Notes: a model not told the origin generated them from the letters alone. DNA of 64,000 nucleotides from Clostridia bacterium (GCA_017532155.1 JAFXJP010000030.1:61311-125310); one strand, 5' to 3'. Counted from the stretch's first letter, positions 32,959-42,199 are shown. Numbers and translations are program-made.

Positions 32959-34779
32959 ATGATCAATACCAAATTGAAGACCATTCGTCACAACGTGGAT
33001 GTATGCGTCGTGGGCGGCGGCATCGGCGGTATGTTCACTGCCATCTCTGCTGCGCGTCACGGCGCCAAGGTGCTGCTCATGCAGGATCGTCCGGTGCTGG
33101 GCGGCAACTGCTCCAGCGAAATTCGCATGTGGATCTCCGGGGCGGGCACCCGTGTGCGCGACCTGCAGGAAACGGGCATCATGGAAGAGCTGATGCTGGA
33201 AAACATGCATCGCAATCCTACCCGCAATTTTACCACCTGGGATGCGCTGCTTTACGAACTGGTAAAGTTCGAGCCCAATATTGAGCTGCTGCTCAACTGC
33301 TCCTGCTGCGACGCCGACATGAACGGCGCCGATATCAAGCTCATCCGCGGCTTCCAGCTGACCACCTATACCTGGCATGAAGTAGAAGCCAAAATCTATG
33401 TGGACGCCTCCGGCGACAGCATCCTCGCTCCTCTGACCGGCGCGGAATACAAGGTAGGACGCGAAGCCAAGGCTGAGTTTAACGAGGAATTTGGCCTGGA
33501 AGTAGCCGATAACCACACCATGGGCATGAGCCTGATGATCCAGTGCCGCGAAACGGATCATCCCATCAGCTATACGCCGCCGGCCTGGGCGCATAAGTTC
33601 CCCGATGACGACGCGATGAACAACAAGCCCCACAACCTCAAGCACATGAACACTAACTTCTACTGGATCGAGCTGGGCGGCATGCAGAATAGCATCGACG
33701 ATACCGAGGAAGTGCGTGATGAGCTGCTCAAGATTGCCTTTGGCGTGTGGGATCATATCAAGAATCACGGCGACCACGGCGCGGAGAATTGGGATCTGGA
33801 ATGGATCGGTTTCCTGCCCGGCAAGCGCGAAAGCCGTCGCTATGTGGGCGACTACATCATGACGCAGCATGACGTGGAAAACTGCCCCGTATTCGAAGAT
33901 ACCGTCGCTTACGGCGGCTGGCAGATTGACAATCACCTGCCCGGCGGCTTCTATATGGACGCCAAGGGCGGTGCGCATCTGCAGAAGCGCCGTCTGTCTG
34001 AGCCCTACGGCATTCCTTACCGCAGCCTGTATTCCAAGAATATCGGCAACCTGATGTTCGCCGGCCGCAATATTTCTGCTTCCCATGTGGCGTTCAGCTC
34101 CACCCGCGTGATGGGCACCATCGGTGTGATCGGCCAGGCAGTTGGTACCGCAGCAGCCATCGCGGTGAAGAATGGCCTCACGCCCCGCGAGGCCGGCCAG
34201 CAGAAAATCAGCGAGATTCAGGATGCGCTGATGGAAGACGACTGCTTCCTGCCCGGCTTCCGCCGCAAGATCGCGCCGCTGTCGCTCAAGGCCAAGCTTT
34301 CTGCCGATTACGGCGATTGCTCCGACCTGATCAATGGCCTGGACCGCCGCATCTGGGGCAAGGATAACGGTTATTTCGGCAAGACCAACAAGGCCATCAC
34401 CTATACATTTGATGAGATGACGCATGTGAACGGCTTCCGCCTGGTACTGGACAGCGACCTCAACCGCGAGTTTACCGACGGCAATCCCGACGGCCTGCAC
34501 ACCAGCAGCGTGCTGTTCTTCGCCGCCAGCCACAATAACACCACCTTCGGCTTCCCCAAGTGTCTGATCAAGCACTTCAAGATCGAAGCCCAGGATTCGG
34601 AAGGCAACTGGTCTGTGGTGTACGAAAAGGATGACAATCACCAGCGCTTCATCCGCGAAAAGCTGGATATCACAGCCAAGGCTGTGCGCTTTGTGCCCCT
34701 GAGCACCTACCAGAGCGAATTGAAGGTGGAAGACTACGGCAGTTCTGTCGCGCATCTGTTTGCTTTTGAGGTGGTGTAA
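32959..34779 (+). CDS. FAD-dependent oxidoreductase with a C-terminal beta-sandwich
   Basis: 606 residues with CAGGAGGAA upstream. The Rossmann motif VCVVGGGIGGMFTAISAARH lies near residue 15, followed by the RPVLGGNCSSEIRMW segment typical of the FAD_oxidored family (PF12831) and a second FAD-contact near 365 (NLMFAGRNISASHVAFSSTR). The last 150 residues form a sugar-binding-like beta-sandwich (ITYTFDEMTHVNGFRLVLDS to the end). There is no signal peptide. Homologues are mostly uncharacterised and often near glycan-degradation genes; a role in sugar or polyol oxidation is possible. Codon use is biased, suggesting high expression. Confidence 0.87.
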   Translation: MINTKLKTIRHNVDVCVVGGGIGGMFTAISAARHGAKVLLMQDRPVLGGNCSSEIRMWISGAGTRVRDLQETGIMEELMLENMHRNPTRNFTTWDALLYELVKFEPNIELLLNCSCCDADMNGADIKLIRGFQLTTYTWHEVEAKIYVDASGDSILAPLTGAEYKVGREAKAEFNEEFGLEVADNHTMGMSLMIQCRETDHPISYTPPAWAHKFPDDDAMNNKPHNLKHMNTNFYWIELGGMQNSIDDTEEVRDELLKIAFGVWDHIKNHGDHGAENWDLEWIGFLPGKRESRRYVGDYIMTQHDVENCPVFEDTVAYGGWQIDNHLPGGFYMDAKGGAHLQKRRLSEPYGIPYRSLYSKNIGNLMFAGRNISASHVAFSSTRVMGTIGVIGQAVGTAAAIAVKNGLTPREAGQQKISEIQDALMEDDCFLPGFRRKIAPLSLKAKLSADYGDCSDLINGLDRRIWGKDNGYFGKTNKAITYTFDEMTHVNGFRLVLDSDLNREFTDGNPDGLHTSSVLFFAASHNNTTFGFPKCLIKHFKIEAQDSEGNWSVVYEKDDNHQRFIREKLDITAKAVRFVPLSTYQSELKVEDYGSSVAHLFAFEVV

Positions 34780-34781
34780 TC

Positions 34782-35408
34782 ATGGATTTGTATCTGATTC
34801 GCCACGGCGAGTCGACGGCAAACCGCGATCATGTGCATGCCGCCTGGCTGCCCATGCCACTGACCGAAGCAGGCGTCAAGCAGGCGCAGGCTGTCGGCAA
34901 GCTTTTGAAAGACATTCCCTTTGACCGCTTTTACTGCAGCGATGTGCTGCGTACGGCGCAGACGTTTGATCACGCATTCGGCGAGGATCATCCGCGCGAG
35001 TATTCTACGCTTCTGCGTGAGGCGAACTCGGGAGAATTTGCCGGCAAGTCCTTTGCGAAATGCCTGGAAGAATTTGGCGAAGAGTATACGCGCATTCGTG
35101 AAACCTGGGCCTTTGAATGCATGGGCGGCGAAAGTGCCGAAACGCTGATCGGCCGCGGTGCGGCTTTCCTCAGGCAAATGGAAGCGCTGCCGGAAGATGT
35201 AAAATACGTTGCAGCGGTCAGTCACGGCGGCCTGATGCTTGCCATTGCGGCACACCTGATGCATCAGCCTATGTGCAGATTCCCGATGCTCGTCAGCAAT
35301 TGCGGCGTATGCGTGCTGCGTCTGGATCGTGAAAAGCACCAATGGCGCATTGTGCACTGGAACGTGAGCGGCAAGCTCATGCAGAACAACGCAACGGACG
35401 GTCATTAA
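34782..35408 (+). CDS. Histidine phosphatase family protein
   Basis: 208 residues. The catalytic histidine is in LIRHGEST near residue 8, the second arginine in YCSDVLRTAQT near 58, the acid residue in LREANSGEFAG near 84, and the second histidine in AAVSHGGLM near 150. It belongs to the phosphoglycerate-mutase/phosphatase superfamily; the exact substrate is not identifiable. It follows the FAD oxidoreductase gene by two bases, so the three genes from 32247 onward are probably one transcript ending at the terminator just beyond. Confidence 0.9.
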   Translation: MDLYLIRHGESTANRDHVHAAWLPMPLTEAGVKQAQAVGKLLKDIPFDRFYCSDVLRTAQTFDHAFGEDHPREYSTLLREANSGEFAGKSFAKCLEEFGEEYTRIRETWAFECMGGESAETLIGRGAAFLRQMEALPEDVKYVAAVSHGGLMLAIAAHLMHQPMCRFPMLVSNCGVCVLRLDREKHQWRIVHWNVSGKLMQNNATDGH

Positions 35409-35421
35409 AAAAGCAAAAGAG

Positions 35422-35451
35422 AAAAACAGCCTCCTTCGAGGCTGTTTTTTT
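35422..35451. terminator. Bidirectional terminator between convergent operons
   Basis: AAAAACAGCCTC pairs with GAGGCTGTTTTT around a CTTC-type loop. A runs on one side and T on the other serve both the histidine-phosphatase transcript and the - strand hydrolase operon. Confidence 0.88.
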
Positions 35452-35453
35452 GC

Positions 35454-37013
35454 TCATTCAATGGGCAGCGTCAGCGTGGATTGCTGCAGGAAAACGGTGT
35501 TATCCGCAATGCGGGCGGTGGTTTGATCGCAGGAAAGGCCGCGGTTGTTGGTGTGGCGCACATATAGCGGGAAGGCGGAGGAGGAAATATCGATGCGCAG
35601 CTTCTGTCCCTTGCGGATGACGAAGGCATGTTCATCAAAGGAAAAGTCCAGCGTGATTTCCTGCCCGGGCACATACGCTGTGTCAAAATTGGAGATCTGC
35701 TGAATATCGTCGCGCAGGCCCAGATCACCATCCGGCAAACACAGGCTCAGCCGCATATAAAAGCAGGTGTCTTCGCAGGAAGAGGCTACGTGCAGCTGTG
35801 CCTTCATTTTGCCCTTAATGCATGTATCTTCCGCAAAGGGCTGCGTGTATACGGTCAGAATATCGGGCCGCTGGAAGGGTGGATCCTGATACGCCGTACC
35901 GCCGAAATTGCAGGACAAACCGCCTTTGAAGGAGGCCGGAGCGTAGGGATTGTAGCGGTAGGTCTTCGCAGCTTCGCCCAGAGGAAGCATCATGCTTTGC
36001 TGTCCCGGCGCAAAGTCATCCGTATGCCAGGTGTTGTCAAACAGCTTATAATAGGTTACTTTGCCCGTTTCGAAAGGCATTTTCTGCTGATCGCGGATCG
36101 CGGCCAGCCATTTTTGCCGGTAATCGGCAAGGTGCTCGGAGATCATGCCGTTTTCAAAATGAACGGGCTGTTTATCGGGTTTTCCGCTGTGATCATAGGG
36201 CGATACCACCAGCGCGGACTGCGCGCGGGTTTCGGCGTCCAGGCTCCGCCACATATCAAAAATGCCGCCGGTGTAAATATCGTAAAAGCCTGTGATCAGC
36301 AGGATGGGAATGTGCGCGTGCACAAGCGCGTTGTGTGCTTCTTCGCCGCCCGTGTGCGTGCGCCAGAAGGGATCATTCGCCGAAGGATGCTGCAGAATTT
36401 CATCAAAGTCCGCCGCTTTTTCATTAAATACCGTTTGCGAGAAATCGCGCAGCGGCAGCATGTTGAAGCTTTCCGGCACGTAGTGTTTGACAGGCAGGCT
36501 CTTTTTCTTGTACATGTTCACGTACCAGTTGCCATGCAAGCCGATCTTATAAAAGCCGTTGCGGAAATTGCAGTTATAGCGTTCGCTGTCCTGCACCTCG
36601 AGCACGGCGCCTTTGATATCCTGGGCAAAAGGCGTAGCAACCAGGTGCACAGAAGAGGCATAGCTGCGGCCGTAGAGGTAGATTTCACCATTGTAAAAGG
36701 GCTGGCGGCGAATCCAGTCATACAGCGCGAGCGTATCTTGGCGCTCGTTCAGGTAGGGGATGCAATCGCCCTCGCTTTTTCCGCGTCCGCGGCAATGCTG
36801 ATAAACAACGCCAAAACCATAGCGCAGAAAATCACCGAAATCCTGCTGCACCTGCGCGCAGATTTCTTCTTCAGGCAAATGCTGAGCAGCATCCACGTAG
36901 GGCGTACGGTATACTGCTACAGGGCAGCGCTGCGCGCCTTCGGGCAGACAGACAACGGTGAAAAGGCGAGCATCCTGCGACTGTACATAATGAAATGAGA
37001 GAGCGTCTTTCAT
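35454..37013 (-). CDS. CocE/NonD-type (S15) alpha/beta hydrolase
   Basis: 519 residues from the ATG at 37013 with AAAGGAAG upstream. The alpha/beta hydrolase part spans about 1-330: the oxyanion-side YRTPYVDA, the HCRGRGKSEGD box, the nucleophile serine in YLYGRSYASSVHL near 135, the Asp in GFYDIYTGG near 257 and the His in SPYDHSGKP near 287. The C-terminal jelly-roll domain (about 380-519) ends with the X-Pro-dipeptidyl-peptidase-like GQKLRIDISSSAFP. Family members hydrolyse esters or X-Pro dipeptides. There is no signal peptide. It is last of a three-gene operon after hemW and an MBL protein. Confidence 0.88.
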   Translation of the reverse strand: MKDALSFHYVQSQDARLFTVVCLPEGAQRCPVAVYRTPYVDAAQHLPEEEICAQVQQDFGDFLRYGFGVVYQHCRGRGKSEGDCIPYLNERQDTLALYDWIRRQPFYNGEIYLYGRSYASSVHLVATPFAQDIKGAVLEVQDSERYNCNFRNGFYKIGLHGNWYVNMYKKKSLPVKHYVPESFNMLPLRDFSQTVFNEKAADFDEILQHPSANDPFWRTHTGGEEAHNALVHAHIPILLITGFYDIYTGGIFDMWRSLDAETRAQSALVVSPYDHSGKPDKQPVHFENGMISEHLADYRQKWLAAIRDQQKMPFETGKVTYYKLFDNTWHTDDFAPGQQSMMLPLGEAAKTYRYNPYAPASFKGGLSCNFGGTAYQDPPFQRPDILTVYTQPFAEDTCIKGKMKAQLHVASSCEDTCFYMRLSLCLPDGDLGLRDDIQQISNFDTAYVPGQEITLDFSFDEHAFVIRKGQKLRIDISSSAFPLYVRHTNNRGLSCDQTTARIADNTVFLQQSTLTLPIE

Positions 37014-37029
37014 CGGATGCTTCCTTTCT

Positions 37030-38184
37030 TTACCAAAGCTTGATTTTGCCCTGCTCGCGGTGGATTTTGCCATCCGATGTAATGGTGAACGTCAGCGTCT
37101 TTTCGCGGATATCCATCCACGGCACGTCATTTTCCGTCAGGAATTTTCCGCCCTGGTTATAGCCGTCATTGCCGGTGAGCACCACCATGGCGTCAGGGCC
37201 CGGAATCAGCATGTGATCGCGGATCACCTTCCAGGCGGGGTTGCGTGCCTGACCGTGATGCGGGTATTTTACGATATCGGCGCGCAGCTTGTCGCCATAT
37301 TGCGTGATCAGGCGATCGAAGGGCTCATTATCAAATTCAAAGGTCTTTTTCATGGCGTCGCCCGTGAGCAGCATGCTGCGTCCGGCATATTCCATGCGCG
37401 CGAGGACGCAGTTGGAATTGACCACCTGCACGGGCATGGCATCGCGGCGCTTTTCTTCTGTCATCTGATCGTGACTGTATAATTTATAGATCATTTCCCG
37501 GTGTTCGGGCATTCCCCAGTCGCGGTCAGGCATCATCAGGGTGATTTCTCCCCTGCCGAAAGGCAGCGTGCGGCAGTCATTGAAAGGCAGGGAAATCATT
37601 TCCGCCAGCGGGTGATAGGCCTTTTGCGAAAGCATAAAGCGCGTGCGGATTCCCTTGTCGCCGTTGCAGTTTTCATTGTGATTGGTATCCTGCGCGTATA
37701 CTGAAATCTGCGGATAATACACGCGCTTGACGCGGATGAAGGGATTGGGCAGGATGTAATAAATGCCCTCGTTCACATGATCAATGTGGAAGTGCGACAC
37801 AAGATAAGTGACTTCCAGCTTGTATTTGGGGTTGTTTTCTTCGTGAGCCAGGCCGCCTGCGGCAAGCAGCTGGCGGCGCAGATCCAGAATCTGCGCCAGC
37901 GATTCGCCCGTGGCAAAGCCGCCGTCAGACAGCCAGACGATCAGCTCTTCTTCTGTGCGGGCAGTCAGGATAAATCCGTCGGATTTTTCCTTGGCAGGAT
38001 GCTCAAGAAAAGACAAGCTGATATGCGGCGCGCCTTTGCCAAAGCTGTTCACTGCGGTATAACGCTCGTATTTGGCGCGCAGACGACAAAGCGCATGCGC
38101 GGGCTTGTGCCAGCGGGAAGCCATCAGCTGCATCAGCTTCATATGATTGGGAATTTCACGGTATGCGGCAGGAATCTTTTCCAT
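37030..38184 (-). CDS. MBL-fold metallohydrolase (ComEC/Rec2-like)
   Basis: 384 residues. The metal motif HFHIDH near residue 130 replaces canonical HxHxDH only at the spacing residues, and further ligands are in LLTGDAMKKTFEF near 275 and the KYPHHGQARNP box near 310. The HHG box and TGD strand are typical of ComEC-type hydrolase domains that act on nucleic acids or phosphodiesters. No membrane helices are present, so this is a soluble stand-alone version. It lies 12 bases after hemW and 16 before the S15-type hydrolase gene. Confidence 0.85.
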   Translation of the reverse strand: MEKIPAAYREIPNHMKLMQLMASRWHKPAHALCRLRAKYERYTAVNSFGKGAPHISLSFLEHPAKEKSDGFILTARTEEELIVWLSDGGFATGESLAQILDLRRQLLAAGGLAHEENNPKYKLEVTYLVSHFHIDHVNEGIYYILPNPFIRVKRVYYPQISVYAQDTNHNENCNGDKGIRTRFMLSQKAYHPLAEMISLPFNDCRTLPFGRGEITLMMPDRDWGMPEHREMIYKLYSHDQMTEEKRRDAMPVQVVNSNCVLARMEYAGRSMLLTGDAMKKTFEFDNEPFDRLITQYGDKLRADIVKYPHHGQARNPAWKVIRDHMLIPGPDAMVVLTGNDGYNQGGKFLTENDVPWMDIREKTLTFTITSDGKIHREQGKIKLW

Positions 38185-38196
38185 ATTAAAGCCTCC

Positions 38197-39309
38197 TTAC
38201 AATAATTCAACCAGAACGCTGTTCATCACATCCATGCCATGCTCGCTCAGATACATGCGGCCGTCTTCGCGCTGCAGCCGTCCATCCTGCAGGGCCTTTT
38301 CCAGCTGTTTACCATACTTTTGCCACAGAGGAACGCCAAACCGCCGGAGAAAAGCGCTTTCTTCTATGCCTTCGGTTAAACGCAGCCCCAGCATGACAAA
38401 TTCAAACATGGCGTCATCGCGGGAGATTACTTCCAGCTGCGGCGCAGCCCCTGCCAGATAATCATCCAGCGAAGCAGGATTGGCCCGGCGTATACCTTCA
38501 TAAAAGCTGTGCGCAGCGCAGCCAAAGCCCAGATACGGCTGATACTGCCAGCAGTTTACGTTGTGCCGGCAGCGGCTGCCCTCGCGGGCAAAATTGCTGA
38601 TTTCATACTGCCGATAGCCATGCTCCCGCAGCGTTTGACGGCAGATCTCGTACATCGCGCGGTCGGCGTCATCGCCCGGCAGCGAAAGCCTGCCTGCTTC
38701 AATATCGCGGCAAAGCGGCGTGCCTTCCTCGACAATCAGCGCATAGCAGCTGATGTGGTCAGGAGAGAGCGCCAGCGCCTCGCGCAGCGTTTCGTGCATA
38801 TCAGCTTCGGTTTGTCCGGGCAGCCCCAGCATCAGGTCAAGGTTCAATTGCGCGACGCCGGCGTTCCGCGCGATCTGCACGGCGGTTCGGACGTCTTCCA
38901 TTGTGTGAATGCGGTTCAAGCGCTTGAGCAGATGACTCTGCGCACACTGCATGCCCATGGACAGGCGGTTTACCCCGCACCGCACCATTGCCTGCGCCAG
39001 AGGCTCAGTCAGCGTGCCGGGATTGCTTTCCATGGTAAACTCGCAGTCAGGCGTCAGTTCATAGCAGCTTTTGAGGGTGTTTACGATCTTTTCCAGCAGC
39101 TCCGGCGTCAGCAGAGAAGGCGTGCCGCCGCCAAAGAAAACGGTATCCACGCTTTTTTTGCCTGTTTCCAGCGCGCGGGAGCGAATTTCGCTGCACAGCG
39201 CCTCCACATAGCGGGGCATATCTGCCATGCGTCCTGCGTACGAGGAAAAATCACAATAGGCGCATTTGCGCACACAAAAGGGGATATGAACGTATATGCC
39301 CAAATGCAT
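38197..39309 (-). CDS. hemW: Radical SAM protein HemW (CPO-like)
   Basis: 370 residues. The iron-sulfur motif CVRKCAYCDF begins at residue 12. The SAM-binding FFGGGTPSLL lies near 60, and the second-half motifs ESNPGTL, NRLSMGMQ and NLDLMLGLPGQT are present. The C-terminal HemN-like domain is intact (LRLTEGI near 325). The fourth cysteine position is Phe (CxxxCxxC then F), as in HemW haem chaperones rather than true HemN. First gene of the operon with the MBL protein and the S15-type hydrolase. Confidence 0.93.
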   Translation of the reverse strand: MHLGIYVHIPFCVRKCAYCDFSSYAGRMADMPRYVEALCSEIRSRALETGKKSVDTVFFGGGTPSLLTPELLEKIVNTLKSCYELTPDCEFTMESNPGTLTEPLAQAMVRCGVNRLSMGMQCAQSHLLKRLNRIHTMEDVRTAVQIARNAGVAQLNLDLMLGLPGQTEADMHETLREALALSPDHISCYALIVEEGTPLCRDIEAGRLSLPGDDADRAMYEICRQTLREHGYRQYEISNFAREGSRCRHNVNCWQYQPYLGFGCAAHSFYEGIRRANPASLDDYLAGAAPQLEVISRDDAMFEFVMLGLRLTEGIEESAFLRRFGVPLWQKYGKQLEKALQDGRLQREDGRMYLSEHGMDVMNSVLVELL

Positions 39310-39337
39310 GAAGGGTGTTTCTCCTTTAATAAAATCA

Positions 39338-39346
39338 ATTATATCA
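39338..39346 (-). promoter_or_regulatory. Extended -10 promoter of the hemW operon
   Basis: On the - strand TGATATAAT lies about 30 bases before the hemW ATG. No strong -35 is visible 17 bases upstream. Confidence 0.55.
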
Positions 39347-39370
39347 TATCACAGTCTGACGAATGCGTAA

Positions 39371-39400
39371 ATAAAAAAACACCGCCGAAAAGCCGGCGGT
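39371..39400 (-). terminator. Terminator of the ZIP transporter gene
   Basis: On the - strand CACCGCCG pairs with CGGCGGTG around a six-base loop, followed by seven T. It insulates hemW from the ZIP gene upstream. Confidence 0.9.
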
Positions 39401-39407
39401 GAAAAGA

Positions 39408-40238
39408 TCAAACATAGATAATCAGCAGACCAACCAGAATGCCGATGATGGCAGAGAAGGCAGGCAACTTGCTGTGATACATTAATATGGCCTGCGGCAG
39501 AATTTCGCCAAACACGACATAAAGCATGGCACCGCTGGCAAAGCCTAGGCTCAGCGCCAGTCCCAGCGCGCCGATGTCGCCCAGCCAGAAGCCAAGCAAC
39601 GCGCCGATGATGGTAGGAATACCCGAGCAAGCGGTGACCAGCACAGCCTTCCACTTGGACATGCCGCCGCTGATGAGCGGTACGGAAACAGCCATGCCCT
39701 CCGGGATATTGTGCAGACCAATCAGGATGGCCAATATCAGCGCTGCGCTGCCCATAACGGCATTGTTGCTGGCATAGGAGGCGCCGATGGTCATGCCCTC
39801 GGGCACATTGTGCAGCGCAATGGCGCTGGCCATGACAACGCCGGCGACAAACAGTGAAAATTTATTGTCCTTGCGGGCATAATGTTGCTCAAGATGATCG
39901 CTGTGGATCAGCTCGTTCAGATCATCTGCGGTCTTGGGATGGTTTTCATCAATATGCGGCACTTCCGGGTTGGTTTTCTGGTCAATGAGATGATTGAGCA
40001 GATAAATAACGATTACGCCCAGCGCAATAGCGCCAATCACGGTGAAAATGCCTACATTTGTTTCAATTGCCTCGACAATCAGGTCAAAACAGACAACGCT
40101 GAGCATTACGCCGCCTGCAAAGCTGAGCAGCAGGCTGACGGTACGGTTGGAGTCTTTTTCAAGCAGCGCGCCAATCAGGCCGCCAAGGCCCGTTCCCACA
40201 ACGCCCGCCAGCGTGGTGGTCAGGATCAAGGTTCCCAA
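39408..40238 (-). CDS. ZIP-family metal transporter
   Basis: 276 residues with eight hydrophobic segments. The metal-binding helices carry HNVPEGMTIG near 150 and HNIPEGMAVSVP near 185, and a histidine-rich cytoplasmic loop (HIDENHP, HSDHLEQHY) lies between helices 3 and 4. It moves zinc or another divalent cation into the cytoplasm. The apparent start is a TTG at 40238. GGAGGGG lies about 15 bases upstream, farther than ideal, so the start is uncertain. It is transcribed alone and has its own terminator. Confidence 0.9.
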   Translation of the reverse strand: MGTLILTTTLAGVVGTGLGGLIGALLEKDSNRTVSLLLSFAGGVMLSVVCFDLIVEAIETNVGIFTVIGAIALGVIVIYLLNHLIDQKTNPEVPHIDENHPKTADDLNELIHSDHLEQHYARKDNKFSLFVAGVVMASAIALHNVPEGMTIGASYASNNAVMGSAALILAILIGLHNIPEGMAVSVPLISGGMSKWKAVLVTACSGIPTIIGALLGFWLGDIGALGLALSLGFASGAMLYVVFGEILPQAILMYHSKLPAFSAIIGILVGLLIIYV

Positions 40239-40419
40239 AACTTCCGTAAAAATCCCCTCCGCTTTGGTGAGTTAGAGTACACTAAGTATGATAACACACC
40301 TGCATGCGAAAAACAATTCATATTGTAATAATTTGTCACAAAAGATTTTTCTTTTTTGCACTGATACCCAAAATGCAAGTTTAAAGATGGAAAGAAACAA
40401 AAACAATGCAAAAATGGCG

Positions 40420-40448
40420 TTGATTTCTGCATCTGTGCATGCTATAAT
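40420..40448 (+). promoter_or_regulatory. Promoter of the aminotransferase gene
   Basis: TTGATT (40420-40425) and TATAAT (40443-40448) are 17 bases apart, and TGC precedes the -10 to give an extended element. Confidence 0.8.
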
Positions 40449-40501
40449 GAAACATCCTGTTTTTCAGGATGCAAAAATGATATTTTAAGAAGGAATGCAT
40501 C

Positions 40502-41809
40502 ATGAAGCCCTATCGCGATATGACGGCGGAGGAACTGAGCGCCGAATTACAGGAACTGAAAGTGCAGTACAAAAAAGTGCAGGCGCTGGGCATGAATCTG
40601 GATATGAGCCGCGGCAAGCCCTGCCAGGAGCAGCTAGATTTGTCCATGGGGATGATGGACGTACTGGATTCTGCCTCCGACCTGACGTGCGAGGATGGCA
40701 CAGACTGCCGCAATTACGGTCAGCTGACAGGCATCCAGGAAGCGCGCGAGCTGCTGGGCGATATGATGGAAAACAACCCCAAGGATATTATTATTTACGG
40801 CAACTCGTCCTTGAACGTTATGTTTGATACCATTAGCCGCGTATGGACGCATGGCGTGATGGGTAACACGCCCTGGTGCCGTTTGCCGGAGGTCAAGTTC
40901 CTCTGTCCCGTGCCGGGCTACGACCGTCATTTTGCGATCACGGAGTATTTCGGTATCAAGAATATTCCCGTCCCCATGACGCCCACCGGCCCGGATATGG
41001 ATATCGTGGAAAAGCTGGTGCGCGAGGATGAAACCATCAAGGGCATCTGGTGTGTCCCCAAGTATTCCAATCCGCAGGGTATCTCCTATTCGGATGAAAC
41101 GGTGCGCCGCTTCGCCCGTCTGGAACCTGCCGCGCCGGATTTCCGCATTTTCTGGGATAACGCGTATGGCATGCATCACCTCTACGACCATCGTCAGGAT
41201 TATCTGATTGAGATTCTGGCTGAGTGCAAGCGTGCCGGCAATCCGGACCTGGTGTACAAGTTCTCTTCCACTTCCAAGATTACTTTCCCCGGCAGCGGTA
41301 TTGCCGCCATCGCAACCAGCCCCAATAACATGGAAGACTTCCTGATGTATTTGCGTCATCAGACCATCGGCCATGACAAGGTAAATCAGCTGCGCCATGT
41401 GCGCTTTTTCAAGGACATTCATGGCATGGTGGAGCACATGCGCAAGCATGCCGACATCATCCGCCCCAAGTTCGAAGCGGTGACGGACATTCTGGAAAAG
41501 AATCTGTCCGGCCTTGAAATCGGTCAGTGGACCAAGCCTTTGGGCGGCTACTTTATTATGTTTGATTCGCTGCCCGGCTGCGCCAAGGATATTGTCGCCC
41601 GCTGTAAGAAGGCCGGCGTGACGATCACTCCTGCCGGCGCCACCTGGCCCTATGGCGCAGATCCGCTGGATTCCAACATCCGCATCGCGCCAACCTACCC
41701 GTGCCTGGCTGACCTGACCAATGCCATGGAAATATTCAGTCTGTGCGTTAAAATCTCCAGTGTACATAAATATCTGACCGACCTGCATCAGGATTGCCCG
41801 GCAGATTAA
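40502..41809 (+). CDS. PLP-dependent aminotransferase (MocR-type, class I)
   Basis: 435 residues with AAGAAGGA upstream. The cofactor lysine lies in SSTSKITFPGSG near residue 262. The aspartate that holds the pyridine ring is in FWDNAYGMHHL near 220, and the substrate-carboxylate arginine in SNIRIAPTYP near 400. The N-terminal GKPCQEQLDLS and CVPKYSNPQG segments fit the Aminotran_MocR family (PF12897), reported as aspartate aminotransferases. It has no DNA-binding domain and stands as a single gene between its own promoter and a 19-base-stem terminator. Confidence 0.9.
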   Translation: MKPYRDMTAEELSAELQELKVQYKKVQALGMNLDMSRGKPCQEQLDLSMGMMDVLDSASDLTCEDGTDCRNYGQLTGIQEARELLGDMMENNPKDIIIYGNSSLNVMFDTISRVWTHGVMGNTPWCRLPEVKFLCPVPGYDRHFAITEYFGIKNIPVPMTPTGPDMDIVEKLVREDETIKGIWCVPKYSNPQGISYSDETVRRFARLEPAAPDFRIFWDNAYGMHHLYDHRQDYLIEILAECKRAGNPDLVYKFSSTSKITFPGSGIAAIATSPNNMEDFLMYLRHQTIGHDKVNQLRHVRFFKDIHGMVEHMRKHADIIRPKFEAVTDILEKNLSGLEIGQWTKPLGGYFIMFDSLPGCAKDIVARCKKAGVTITPAGATWPYGADPLDSNIRIAPTYPCLADLTNAMEIFSLCVKISSVHKYLTDLHQDCPAD

Positions 41810-41867
41810 AAGAATCTCCCCCGACAGAAAGCCTGTCGGGGGAGATTCTTTGTTTTGCTTTTTTAAG
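41809..41867 (+). terminator. Terminator of the aminotransferase gene
   Basis: A 19-base perfect stem (41809-41827 with 41833-41851) around a five-base loop is followed by GTTTTGCTTTTTT. Confidence 0.92.
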
Positions 41868-41932
41868 TGAGAATCTTGCGGAAGTTGGCGTTGGCTTTGC
41901 CCTGATTCCTTTATTGCGGTTCATTTTTCGCC

Positions 41933-42109
41933 TTACAAGCTCTTTCCGCCATCGACATAATAGCTTTGGCCGGTGATATAGCGCCCTTCGTCGCTGCATA
42001 GCAAACGCACAATATATGCGCAGTCTTCTTTTTCGCCGTAGTATCCAACAGGGATGGATGCCGTTACCTTTTTGGCATATTCGGGGTCGGAAAGCGCTTC
42101 TACGTTGCG
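41933..42109 (-). pseudogene. 3' remnant of a short-chain dehydrogenase gene
   Basis: 177 bases on the - strand encode 58 residues plus a stop. They are identical in protein sequence to the C-terminus of the intact dehydrogenase at 43454-44200 (from RNVEALSDPEY to VDGGKSL). The DNA differs at about 20 positions and, by my reading, all within codons are silent. The alignment begins at 42107-42109 and ends at the stop. Nothing of the other 190 residues remains. This is a truncated duplicate or the residue of a homologous exchange, not a functional gene. Confidence 0.9.
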
Positions 42110-42199
42110 GCTCAGGATCCCACCGTGGACATGGTTTCCGGTACGACCGTTGACTGCCAGGCGATCACCTCCGCTCTGACCGACGCTTTCAACGACTAA
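42107..42199 (+). pseudogene. 3' remnant of an FMN-binding-domain gene
   Basis: Reading on the + strand gives about 30 residues ending in a stop at 42197: AAQDPTVDMVSGTTVDCQ, then AITSALTDAFND. This is the C-terminal end of an FMN-binding domain of the kind in the flavoprotein at 3878 (D-x-x-S-G-x-T followed by a helix). No start or ribosome binding site exists; the frame stops abruptly at the dehydrogenase remnant. Its own terminator is kept just downstream. Confidence 0.75.

Noticed and set aside
32875-34755. Long open frame antisense to the FAD oxidoreductase
   Set aside because: No start signal or family pattern; the + strand frame has a Rossmann motif and a proper ribosome binding site.
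41748-41999. A short - strand frame across the dehydrogenase remnant
   Set aside because: It is in a different frame from the remnant and runs through the aminotransferase terminator.
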